NCBI RefSeq assembly: GCF_024139115.2
Contig: NC_085140.1
Coordinates: 26,319,956 to 26,383,955 of the forward strand
Direction: 5' to 3'
Origin: Armigeres subalbatus
Lineage: Eukaryota; Arthropoda; Insecta; Diptera; Culicidae
Length of the DNA: 64,000 nt
The position numbers were made by a program, and so were the translations under genes. Below are positions 1-12,300 of this stretch, one piece after another. Numbering within the stretch: the first letter of the stretch is position 1; each line of letters opens with the position of its first letter. Below the pieces are notes generated by a model. It was not told where the DNA came from, ran no database searches, and saw only the letters and a list, made by a program, of their open reading frames with translations.

Positions 1-331
1 CGACACACCACCGCATTATTAACAAATAAGGAGCCTCCATACTTTTCTATCTCTGCAGAGGTCAAGTATCGATTTTTTGCATCGATACCTATTAGACTGC
101 AGTGACAGTGGCAGCGGCAGTCACTGTGTGTAGTGTAACCTTGAAGTGTTGGTCACACCGCCCGAAACGGCACTCGGCTATCGAAATTGAATATCAAATC
201 CAAATGAAAAGTACCCACACAAGTTTTATTCAACCCGCTCTACAATGTCCGCATCTTCTCCGTCTCATCAATAGGAACATCTGCACTAGCAGCAGTATCA
301 GAAAACTCACCACCACCACAACCACAGCAAA
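1..331 (+). other. 14-3-3 zeta upstream region / 5' UTR
   Basis: Non-coding sequence before the 14-3-3 zeta start codon. Two acceptor-like sites (pyrimidine-rich tract plus CAG ending at 58, and ACTGCAG ending near 101) suggest that the ATG exon is preceded by an intron, with the promoter and first non-coding exon outside the window. A CA-rich stretch (CACCACCACAACCACAGCAA) lies just before the ATG. Overlapping open frames here have no recognisable product. Confidence 0.5.
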
Positions 332-393
332 ATGTCTACCGTCGACAAGGAGGAGCTGGTCCAGAAGGCTAAACTGGCCGAACAATCGGAACG
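332..393 (+). CDS. 14-3-3zeta: 14-3-3 zeta coding exon 1
   Basis: Start codon and residues 1-20 ([20 protein letters not shown]) plus two bases of Arg21. Donor CG|GTACGT at 394. N-terminal helix A, part of the dimer interface. Confidence 0.95.
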
Positions 394-3300
394 GTACGTC
401 GCTACACTCCGTTGGAATTCCAATATGGCCAAATTACTTAACATGCGCCCCCACTTTCCTCTTCCGCAGATATGACGACATGGCACAAGCGATGAAATCA
501 GTGACAGAAACCGGAGTAGAACTATCAAACGAAGAACGAAACCTGCTATCTGTCGCCTACAAGAATGTCGTCGGTGCACGAAGGTATGTATCGAGCGGAG
601 CAGAGCAGTGAAGCGATCAATAGCTATCGATTTGTTGCCATGAAATTTTAAGTTTCAGTGATTTGGAAAATTAATATTCATTGTCGACATCCCGTTCTTT
701 TTTGTTTGTTCTTCTTTCCGACAGATCGTCCTGGCGGGTAATATCGTCGATTGAACAGAAAACCGAATCCTCTGCCCGCAAACAGCAGCTAGCACGGGAG
801 TACCGAGAACGAGTCGAAAAGGAGCTTAGGGAAATCTGCTACGAAGTATTGGTGAGTGTCTAATAGATTATGGGTTTATTTTTACCCAGCCATTGCGTGG
901 CATGACTGGAACGTGCTATCAATTAATTTCGGTTGAGTCATTCGTCTTCAGAAAAATATATTAAGCTCTTTTAGTGGAATGTATTAAACCGTCTAAGACG
1001 AATTAAGTACTGTCCATTTAATTCCACTAGTTAATTTTCGTAATCTTTGCAGATACGTATTTCGACCACAACTGTGTGGTCGTCTTCAGTGTCTTGTACT
1101 TGACTCGACTTGAAGAAAACAATCGCAACTTACACTATTTATACTACGCTAGGTACCTAATCTAATCTTATTTGCCTACTTTATTTACCTATATAGTAAA
1201 TTACTTTATTGTTTAGGTAGAAACTTGAAGAGCCAAGAGCTGCCATTTCCTGATCCTTATTCAACAGCGCTGTTTGTACCTGTCGGTGGATTTCCAAACT
1301 CTCAGCTACATCGAGTTTCCATGGGGAAGAGACATTTCTTAAGATTTTAATATTTGATGCCGTAATTGGGTGATTTTCCTTATACACATGCTCTGCTACC
1401 TTAGATCTAAATTCGTAATGTAATCCCTTATCGTTTTCTCTTTTCGCCTTACTCACTTCCGCCATATGTTCCTTGAACCTTATATCTAATGATCTTTTTG
1501 TTTGCCCTACATAGATTTTTTCACATTGGGAACAACTTATCTTATAAACGCCTGCCTTATTCAACATTTCTACTTTATCCTTCGTTGAACCCAATAGAGA
1601 CTTGAGTTGGTTGCTTCTACTACATTCGTCTTGTTATAATTAAACATTCCAACACTCTTGCGGCCAGGCACCGCAAGTGGCAGAGAGTAGAACAACTATC
1701 TTATAGAGTTATCGAGATGAGAAACATAAAATCCTTAGGAAGTTATCAGCTTCATCACAGATATCAGATTTTTTTTACTTTTTTGACATAATTCATGAAT
1801 TGATATCGAGTCATTGAAAATCATCGAATCATGGAGGGTCTTTACAACAGCGCTTGCATGTGTTCAAAATATTGTTTTGATCTAAACTTTCTTAAAAAAA
1901 AACTAGTGGCCAAGAGTTTGCCTCACATTTTTCACATGAAACTTTGGAAGAAATTTCCATCGAAATTCAGAAAAATTACCACATGAATATTAAGAAGAAT
2001 TTCCCATGGAAATACTAAAAACATTCTCGTGAAAATTCGTAAACATTTTCAGGAAATAAATTAAGAAATAGGTAATTCCCTTGGAGTACAAAAAAGTATC
2101 TCGTGGACATTCAAAAGAATTTCCCACATAAAAAAACAGACAAACTTTTCATGAAAATTCAAAAAAAATTATAGAAAAATTTAATAAATCTGATTGAATT
2201 CAGAATTATTTAAATATGAAATGGAAAAGAGCTTACTGTGAAGAAATTTATTGGGTCTCCAGTTAGTTTAAAATACAGCCATTAAAGTAGAAGTGGAGAA
2301 ATTTGGAGATTGGAATATTCAATCGTCGAAATTGAAGAAAGTTTTCCATAGAAATACCAAAAAAATCCTATTATATCTACGCGTGAAAGTTCATCAGAAT
2401 TCCTAATGAAAATTCAAAAAAAAAATTCGTGCAGCTCAGCAGAATTTCCTGTGTACATTTAGGTGAATTGGCCGTGAAAATTAAGGAGAATTCCTCGTGG
2501 ACATACAAGAGAACTTCCTGCTTATATTTAAGAGATTTTCTCGTGAAAGCTCAAGAGAAAATAATTTAGGTCAATGGCGCGCGGAAATGCTGAAGAACCT
2601 CTTATTTAACATCAGAGGAATTTTCTGTTGATATTTGAAAAAAAATTAGCTTTCAAACTTCAGAAGAGCTTTCCTTGAAAATCTAGAATATCGTCCCTTG
2701 GAAACTTCAAAGCATTTCATTGGAAAGCAAAGAATTTTAAAAATTGTACATAAACAAATTTGGAAATTGTCAATAAAGGAATCAGGGTATGAACTATAAA
2801 TAAATATAAAATTTCCACAAGTAATGCGATACTTCCATAATCAATTAAGAATTTTCCACAAACAAAAATAAATTAGCACTTTTAAAGTAAAAATTGCAAT
2901 TATAAAAGAAAAATTTTCCATAAAGGAATTAAAATATTCCACGGAAATAAAACAGCAAAAAGCAATAAAACTGAGCATTTTTACACAGATAACCCATTTT
3001 TTTCAAAAGCATTTTAAGTGCATGGAAAATTTTTATCAACTTTATTGCTTTTTGTATGTTTTTATGGAAATTTTCTTATTTATTTATTGATTATTTTGTG
3101 GAAATTTTCTTATTTATTTATTGATTATTTTGTAGAAAACTTTTAATTTTTTATGAAAAAAAAAATATTTTGTAGAAAATTTTGTAATTGTTCATTGCTA
3201 ATACTGATTGAATTATGGAAATTTTATATTCTTTTTCGTGGAAGATTTTGATTTGTTTTTGGAAAAATGTTCTTTTATAATTCCAATGTTTGCTTTTATA

Positions 3301-6300
3301 AGTGCTATTTTTTTTGTTCTGTGGAAAATTCTCAACTGTGTATGGAAATTTTGTATTATTTGTGGAAATTTTATATTTATTTATAGCCTATACCCTGATT
3401 TCTTTAATGGCGATTTCCTAATTTTTTATAAAAAAAATTCTAATTCCTAATGGATTTTTTTTGCTGCCATTCATAATCGTAGTAAAACCATTGACAATCT
3501 CACCAATCAGGTATCAGAACGTCGGCTCATGAGGCATGTTCCCCTCACTTTGGGAGATTTGTGCTTTCGCCTTCACTGGCCTTTCTCATCATTAACCTGA
3601 CGGAAAAGGAAGTGAAAGGAAGAGAAGTTGGAAAGGAGATATTAGGCAAATCGAGCCCAAGAAGAGCGGTATTGAATACGCCAAAGGCGAAACACAGAGT
3701 TGACTGCAAAAAACAGAGCCTAAAGCAAATCCATAGGCTACGTAATTTCTGTGTGAAACTGAGAGATTTAAGGTTGCTCCAAACACACGCGACGCGATAC
3801 TATCGCTTGGCGACAGCGATTCTGTCGCCGTTGGTATGGAAGTGTAAATAGAACATTGTCTGAACAACGGCCCACCAACGCAGAGAGTATCTTGAATGCG
3901 GGCTTCCCACCACGCAGAATTGTAATCATTACGATCCACAATGACACCATCCTTCTTGTGGGTGTTCCACCAACGCAAAGGAAGAATCTATTGAATGCGG
4001 GCGTCTCACCACGCAGAATTGTGTTTATTCCTATCTACAATAACACAATTATTCTTGCGGATGTTCCACCAACAAAGAGGAAGAATCTACTGAATACGGA
4101 CGTCCCACCACGCAGAATTGAGAATGTTCAGATCCACAATAACACCATTCTACATGCAGGCGTCCCACCAACGCATTACGATCCATTATAAAACTATTCA
4201 TCTTGCGGGCGTCCAACTAACACATAGCAAGAATCTATTAATTGCGGGTGTCCCACCACGCTGAATTGTAATTATTCCGAACCACAATAATACTATTCTT
4301 TGTGATGCAGAGGAAGAATCTGTTGAATGCGAGCGTTCCACCACGGGTGTCCCATTCTGATCAACGTGATCATTCTAAAACCACAAAAATACATTCCTTC
4401 TTGCGGGCGTCATACCAACGCAGAGAAAGAAACACTTGAATGCGTGCGTCTATTCACGCATCACTGTGATACATCCACAGCTACACAAAAAAATCAACTC
4501 TCTTTGTTGAATAAATTGTCCAAAAGATGGCTCAATACCATTCAAACAGTTCTCCAAAAAGTTCAGCAACACTAGCCATAAACTATTTTCTCTTAATCGA
4601 AATATTGCTTTCTAACTACAATTCACCTAATGCACGCACTATTGAAGTAATTTTCTGTCACAGTATCTTTCATTTTCACTACATTTAGATACAATGGACA
4701 GTGCGATTGTGTGTTCTTGATAAATTGAACTATTTTTATCCTGAAACTCTGGAACGTTTTGTTTCGAAATTATTATTTAGTTTTGAAAATGAAACTTGTA
4801 AACATTTTAACACTTTCTCATTGGTAAATTGTAGAGTTTCATACTTCTTACTGAAAATCACTCCTATATGTTTTTATTGGTTCTTTCAATTTTACCAAAC
4901 GTTTTTTGTGCGTATTGATAACCACTTTTTATTTAGAAAATCCTTACTGAAACTGGATCGTGTCGCCTTACCCGACAACAAAAGAAAACAGGGCAACTTG
5001 ATCCGAACTTAATCATCTTTCACCCTTGGCATAATCCTTCAACAAACAAATCAAACCGGCAGGATCGGATCCAATAAACTTCTCCTCTTAACATGAACAT
5101 GTATAAACAATACGATTCTCGGTCGAGTCTGGGATGTTTTCGGGTATTGTTATTTATTAATCAACCATTGTACTTGCCACACAAGATACATATTCATGCA
5201 ATGGCGGGCAAAGAAAAGCTTTCAATTAATAACTGAGTAAATGCTAATAAAATACCAAGTTGAAAAGCAGGCCAAGTTCCAAATGTAGGAATGTAGAGCC
5301 ATTGAAGAAGAAGAATAGGTAAGAACTAGAGGCCTCTAGTAAGAACAATAAAATGTCAAAACATAATCGTCACACACCTTCTAAGTGCTTCAAAGACCAA
5401 ACACAAAGACGACAAAAGCAGTATCCCTCGGATTCGAAAAATGTTCGCCGCTTCAACACTTTTTTCGGGTCCCCGTGGAATGCGTTTGAAATTGTTTCTC
5501 CTTCTACACAACATGATGGGTGATTTCTCGAATTTGTACACCAGGAATCGAAAGCAAATTAAACGTTTGCCATTGACATATGTAGGAGCATGAAGACTTC
5601 TACTTTTGAAGTGTTTCACATTTACACATTAAAAACGAAGAAAAACATGATAAAATAATGAATTAAATCCTGAATCAAAATCAGTCCACCGTAGACGGGT
5701 TTCGAATCAAAGGATCAAAATCCGTACAGTTATTTTTTAACTAAATATTTAAATTGAAGCAAACTGATTGACTAAACTACAACTTTAATTGTTCAATTCC
5801 GCTTATCTTATGTAATGATTCGCAATTTGCAATTAAAACACAGCTACTTTTGCTGCAATTATGCTCTACCCGCAACAAAATTGCGGCAGAAACTGCGCGT
5901 TTGGTGGGTGGCAATTTATTTATTTTATTTGTTTTAAATTCAAAGCCTACTTTCCATTTAATGCCTCAAAAGTTTGCTGTCAAGTATCGGAACAGGATAA
6001 GATAAATAAATTACCGTCGTCGGGGGTGACAATGGGTCAAATGGGGGTGACAATGGGTCACTGTTTCAACCACTCAGAATGCTTGTAGATAGTATTGAAT
6101 GCATCTGAGGGCAAGAAGACTAAAATAAAAAAGACATTTTTGAACGATTTTGCTCTACGATCTCTAGATTTCCGGTGAAAGCGATGACCCATTCTCACCC
6201 CCAGACCCATTGTCACCCCCGATGGCGGTATTACTAAATAAATTAACTTAATCGCAGTTTCAGTACACATTTCATTGCAATCAGTGATTAACCGTTATTA

Positions 6301-9300
6301 TCTAGCCTGGAGCTGATCTATGTTTGCACTCCAACCGGACGAGAGCATGAAAGCTTCCATTTACAGTGAGTCTGAGTTTTTGTCACAAATGGTCACAACG
6401 TTTCCACGGCTGCATCTGCTTCTTGAAACGATGCGGCTTTGTAATCTTGTTCATAGCAATTGATTCGATTGTTGATCTCCGCAGCCGGGACATCGTTATC
6501 ATTGTCAAAGCTTTAGAGCCCTGACACATGGCGATGCAGGGTAGTTTAAAAATTAACATAAACCTTCAGAATATTTGTGCCAGCATAGGTTACATTCACT
6601 TGTACCGAAGTACACAGAATGTGCTTCAGCAACTGTCCTCAGGTGACACTCAATTATTCGTGGAAACCTTTATTGATAACTTTATAATTTCATTTAACTT
6701 TCAAAATTGTTAGAAAAGGAAATTGTACTTGATCAAAATTGTACGCACAAAAATACACAACCTGAATACACAAAAATGTACAAAATCTGGACGAATCTGA
6801 ATGAAAATAAAACGAAAATGGAAGTTGATGACGTTCAAAAAACACTATTTGAATAGAAACTGCATACTGTAATTAAAGTAGCTGCTGTAGTGATGGTTTA
6901 TGAGTGATGTAAATCCAAGCATCAAGTAATGCAAATCCTCACGCATATTTTATCATAGCTAATGGAATTTAATTACTAATTATATTTTCAGCAATATGAT
7001 GCTATCAAAAATAACATTCGCATGTAAATCCGCGTTAGTGATAACTTTTTTCAGTTTCAAATTTCATTATTGAATGAATTTAAAAACGGGATTTATTCAA
7101 TGATCACAGAGAAAAACGTTGATTTTCCGGTTTATGTGATATCCCGAATGAACATAAAGAAGTTACGAGAAAAATTCAGATAAAAATAAAAGACCACTCA
7201 AAATATTATACGACGTTTCATTGAAAAAAAAAATGCTGGCCAGATTCAGTAAAATGTATGAATGGACGAATGTATTGCGAAGCTATTTAAAAATTGTTCT
7301 GTATTCAACTATGTATGTTAGACATCGAATTTAATATAACCGCTAGCGTATTTCATCATGATGACAACCTACACGATATTCGGATAACCATGCCGACCTT
7401 CTTAAGTTTGGTTCATACTGATTGGAAATACGTCTACATTAGCACCCTAAGACATTGCTCAAGAAATATTTCAATTTTTCATCTAAATTCCTCCTTTTTC
7501 TTCACTCTTTCAGGGCCTGCTGGACAAATTCTTGATCCCCAAAGCCAGTAATCCAGAAAGTAAGGTGTTTTACCTCAAAATGAAGGGAGATTACTACAGA
7601 TACCTAGCCGAGGTAGCCACAGGAGAAACCCGCAACAGTAAGTATTGCACGTTCCGAAGGATACGAACCGGCAACAAAGCACCCACCACCATCCCACCAC
7701 CAGTCGACAGTGCAGTCACCGTCGCAGAACATTATCGCCGTCGATGTGGCCCATCAAATCGATCAACTAATATCACCATTATCAATCTTTTATTCTCTCC
7801 TTCTCTTTCTTGTCGCCATTTTCCGCGGTATTTGCTCTGTGTGCCCATGAACCATTACAACAGCCGTAGTAGACGACTCGCAAGCCGCGTACCAGGATGC
7901 CTTTGAAATTAGTAAAGGCAAAATGCAGCCAACACATCCCATCCGGTTGGGTCTCGCGCTCAATTTCTCAGTCTTCTACTACGAGATCCTAAACTCTCCC
8001 GACAAAGCCTGCCAGCTGGCGAAACAGGTCACTATACCCACATTTGTTACAAATTCGTACTTGAGTTCTTAGTGTATTCGATATATTGGTAACGGAAGAA
8101 GTGTTCGGATTTCGAAAAAGTACACAGCAACCATTTCAGTTTGAATTACGTCCGCGTGCCCGGTCCGGGATCGGCTGCAGAAGTTCGGCTTGTGTAGCCC
8201 TCATTTAGTTCAAAACCACGTCTCATTCAGCCTCATTCATCGGTATCTCCACCATATGACACAAACTGTAGCTAACCCGATCAACGCTAAATATTTGTCT
8301 CTCAGCCATGCCACACCTTCGAAACGAAGATATCAAACAAAACTCCCTTTCTGTGACTGCCCGATACAAACGCCCTAAAATTTCTTTCTTTCACCACTAT
8401 CTCTTTTTGTTCTCTCTATCTCTGTATCCGTAGCCGTGGTTGAAGATTCGCAGAAATCGTATCAGGAAGCGTTCGATATTGCGAAATCGAAAATGCAACC
8501 GACGCACCCGATTCGGTTAGGCCTGGCGCTCAATTTTTCCGTGTTTTACTACGAAATTATTAACTCGCCGGCCCGGGCTTGCCACCTGGCCAAGCAGGTT
8601 ACTATTCCTCTCAAAACTTGTTGTCACCAGTGCTGTATTGTATTCGATTGTTATTGCAATTGCGCGCTTTTCCACGTTGTTTTTTTGATGTTGATGCCCG
8701 TCTGTTCAACTTTATTCGAAGAATGACACTGTTTTGCATCCCGATTTAGTTGTCCTGACCTACACAGCAGAGCATCAGCGTAGAGTCAGAATTGTTTAGA
8801 AAGACCTTACCTACTAACCCGTAGCTCTTAGCGTGCTTTGTCGACTATGGCATCAGAACGGTAGTGACTTGGCTTGATGCGAACAGTCAGGTCGTCAGTT
8901 CCATGTTGAGGGCTATTAATCGACAAAGAACGACAAATGTAGTAGAAAGAGTTGTATCCTGTTTAACAATTCAGCTCCCTCAAGCACCTAACGTATGTTC
9001 CCGTCTCGATGTGTGCTGTTAACTTGCTTGCTGGCACTAACATTACTAACCTGCAAAGTTGTAGACGCAAAAAAATATTAGTGGAATTCCAACTCCAAAT
9101 AACTTTTCCGCAGTCCGTAATTGTTTCCTCCAATTTTCCAAGAACTTCATTGCACTCAATTTATTTCTATGCTGAAAACTATATCACCGAAAAAATAGCA
9201 GCTAGAACAGAAAACCTGTGTGTCAGTTATTTAACTGCAATCCAATTCGTGATAAATGGAAACTTCTCCACTGTTTCTTCTGTTTGCCTCTGTTAAATTG

Positions 9301-12300
9301 GTATCTGCATTTTATCTGATTAATGTATTTTGCTGCATAAATCGCTCTCAAATGATAATTGAAGGCGATAAATAAAAGCTCCAAATCCACTGATAATCAT
9401 TGCTGGTTACGAAAACAAATTTATCGCAATCTGATACAAGGGCGGCTAACACGTTGAATCAAAGAAACGTTTCCTATCATTTGTAGTTAAATGATTTTAT
9501 CAACAACAGGTTTCTCCAATTTTGATGCAGTTTTGAAAATATCCATCAAAAGGTGTCTGCCCCTCTAATCTAATCATTCTGATGATTCGTTCTAAATTTA
9601 AATCTACAAGTTTTGAGCTTCCATTTGTGTACTGTTGGTTTTGATCAGATAATCCTATTTTTGTTTTGGACCTTGTCAATCGTTGTTTTGTAAATTGATT
9701 GACAATGGTTCAAGAATGCGCTTCTTAACGAAACTTTTGGCGAAATATATCACAAGAATTTTAAAGGTTACCCCAAACACACGCGACGCGATTCTATCGC
9801 TTGGGAACTGCGATTCTGTGAGTAAAATCAGCAGTGATTCAAATCGTTCGGGGCTGTCAGTTTGAATATGAATCTGAAACATTAATTTTCCCAGCAGCTG
9901 TTCTAGATTCATTTTTTATACCAGTCAAATGTCAAAAAAATAAAACTGGTTAAACGCTCCGTTCTATTTTATGCAGATTTGAACCACGATTGATCACGAG
10001 ATTCAAATATTTTTCAATTGTTTTGGTGTATGAATGCGTCATTTTATCTGCGGATCAATCCACTTTGCAATTACGGCGCCTTTCTTGGCAGCAACATAAT
10101 GATTTCATTTAATTGAAAATTTGAAAAACATGAATGGAACACTGCTGGAGAAACCAACATGTTTGTTCTATTTTGCTCCAGATGCAAACTAGAATAGTGG
10201 TCGAAAATTTGGAATGAGACTGAATCACTCCTGATTTCACCGTTAGTATAGAAGCGTAAATACAGTCGCCTCTCAACATCTCGATATTGAAGGGACCATC
10301 GAGATAGGGAGAGATCGAGAAATGGAAGGAAAATTGAAATGGGTACTAGATCCACAAAAGCTCGTTGCTATGAAAAACGACAACAAAACAAATGTCATTT
10401 ACTGTTGTTGATATGTCTGTTATTGTCCAAAGATGGTCTAGTAGCTTTAAAATTTGAACATATCGACATAAGGAGGATGAATCCTGAACAAAATATGATC
10501 AGAACACATCGAGATAGAGAGATAACGAGATAGGGAGGTTATCGAGATGTAGAAAACCCAAATATATGTAGACTGAGGAAACCATCGACATAAGGAAAGA
10601 TATAGAGATATAGAACATCGAGATGTAGAGAGTCGACTCCCGAGCAAAGTCTGAAAACATAATGAGAGCGTATAGAAAACATATTTTGATATTGATATCA
10701 AATCGAAATAATAATTTGTTTTCAAATATGAATCATCATGACTGATTACATATTTTGATCTCATTTTGCTGTTGATTTCTAAATTGTATGATCTGACATC
10801 AAACGGTATACTTATTTTGTTATCGGAACCAATATCAAAATTAGTTTTCGATTTGCTCTCATCGACAGCAGGAATAGTTTTCGACTTGATGTCACAGTAA
10901 GATTTTTCTGGAGTAGATTTTGATCTTTTAACCGTTAAAACGACCAAAAGGATATCAACCTGAGTTATCAAAATTAGGCGATTTCACAACAACAAAATTA
11001 GTTATCGATTTGCTCTCAAGCTTTGCTCGGGCTGTAAATGAATCGCTTAGGTCTGGGAGATCCGAATTATAACTTGCTGTCTCACCGATTATGATTGCAA
11101 AAATAACGGAAGTTATACAGGGCACTGTTTTGAAATTGATGATGTAAGACAAATGACATTAAATTATTTTTTTATAATAAGGTACTCCGGGGCAAGTGGG
11201 ACCTAAAAAAACGCTAGTTTAGCAAAATTGTTAACGCATACTTAGAAAACAGAGTATTTCAGGACATTAACCACGGATACATCATTATATGCTTCCGCTG
11301 TTGAAGTGTAGACGTGTTGTAAGCCATTTATTCAGTTACAAAAATATTGCTAGTGACATAAATAAATTTACCTGCGGGACCCACTTACCCCTTCAAACGG
11401 GGCAAGTGGGACCTATTCTGCTTTATACTGTCGAACGGAACTTATTTGAAGAATGTAGATATAATGTTCATGTAATTTCTGAGTCGTAGTATTTCAGATC
11501 ATGGATGGAGGTTTATTGCTTGTCAAACTTTTGGTTTTTGCAAAAAGAAAGGGATTAGAAAGGTAGCAGATATAAAAACAAGACAGCAGCCGGTTTACTG
11601 TTTAATTGGGTGTTACCTGGCTTTACATTAGCTTACTTTCTTACCAAATGTGTTAGATGGAAAGGATAAGTAAATCTTTGTTCACTTTTCGAATGAATAT
11701 TTCTCTGTTTAGAAAACAAATTATTACATAAATAAGAACTTCAAAAGGAACGTTTTATTCAGGCGATGCGCAGTGTTGTAAATTTGTAATAGAACGAAAT
11801 GGCCAATTCATGTCTTAAAATCTGTTAATCTGATGCGAAGTTTAAAAATAGCAAAACACAAGACAAAACCTGTTGATCTATTGTAGAATAGATTGTTTGC
11901 ACTGTCAACGGAAGATTTCGCATAGTTATAACCATTGTTTTTTTCCACGAGGGAGATCATTTTCAGAAAGTAAAATACAGATTTGGTAAATCAACTGTAC
12001 TTCTTAACAATGAAACCAATGATATCAACTGCATTTGATTCAGATCCATATCATATATGAGTTTCAAAGTTATTTTTCACTAGACATCAATTTAAAAACA
12101 GGTAAATTACTCTATAGAAAATGATGTTCACATATGTCCCACTTGCCCCATGTATGTTAAAACTACAGGGCAAGCGAAAATAGCAGATTTTGGCTTTAAT
12201 CAAAACTTATAAATCGTTTTCGATGTCACACAATTATTTAATTGCTCGAAATATTCACTTTCCACATCAATGATGAATTTAGAAACGACTATTTTGTTGG

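Larger units (their letters stand above)
951..1610 (-). mobile_element. 5'-truncated Penelope-like retroelement
   Basis: The minus strand carries the C-terminal endonuclease part of a Penelope-like element (1594 down to 1181), followed by its 3' terminal region to about 951. That terminal region recurs at 17.8, 22.5, 26.5, 33.5 and 57.6 kb in this window. The reverse transcriptase part is missing, so the copy is truncated and not autonomous. It lies in antisense to the host gene inside an intron. Confidence 0.8.
852..7513 (+). other. 14-3-3 zeta intron 3 (repeat-rich)
   Basis: 6.7 kb without coding sequence of the host gene. It holds a truncated Penelope-like element (about 951-1600), AT-rich decayed GAAATTC-type repeats (about 1880-2740), a 0.66-kb inverted repeat (2762-3419), a short repeat shared with 9.77 kb, a 99-bp tandem repeat (from about 3868), a SINE fragment (about 5100-5330) and a 219-bp inverted-repeat element (6012-6230). 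In about 4450-5030, 5330-6010 and 6230-7510 I see nothing beyond AT-rich DNA. Confidence 0.8.
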
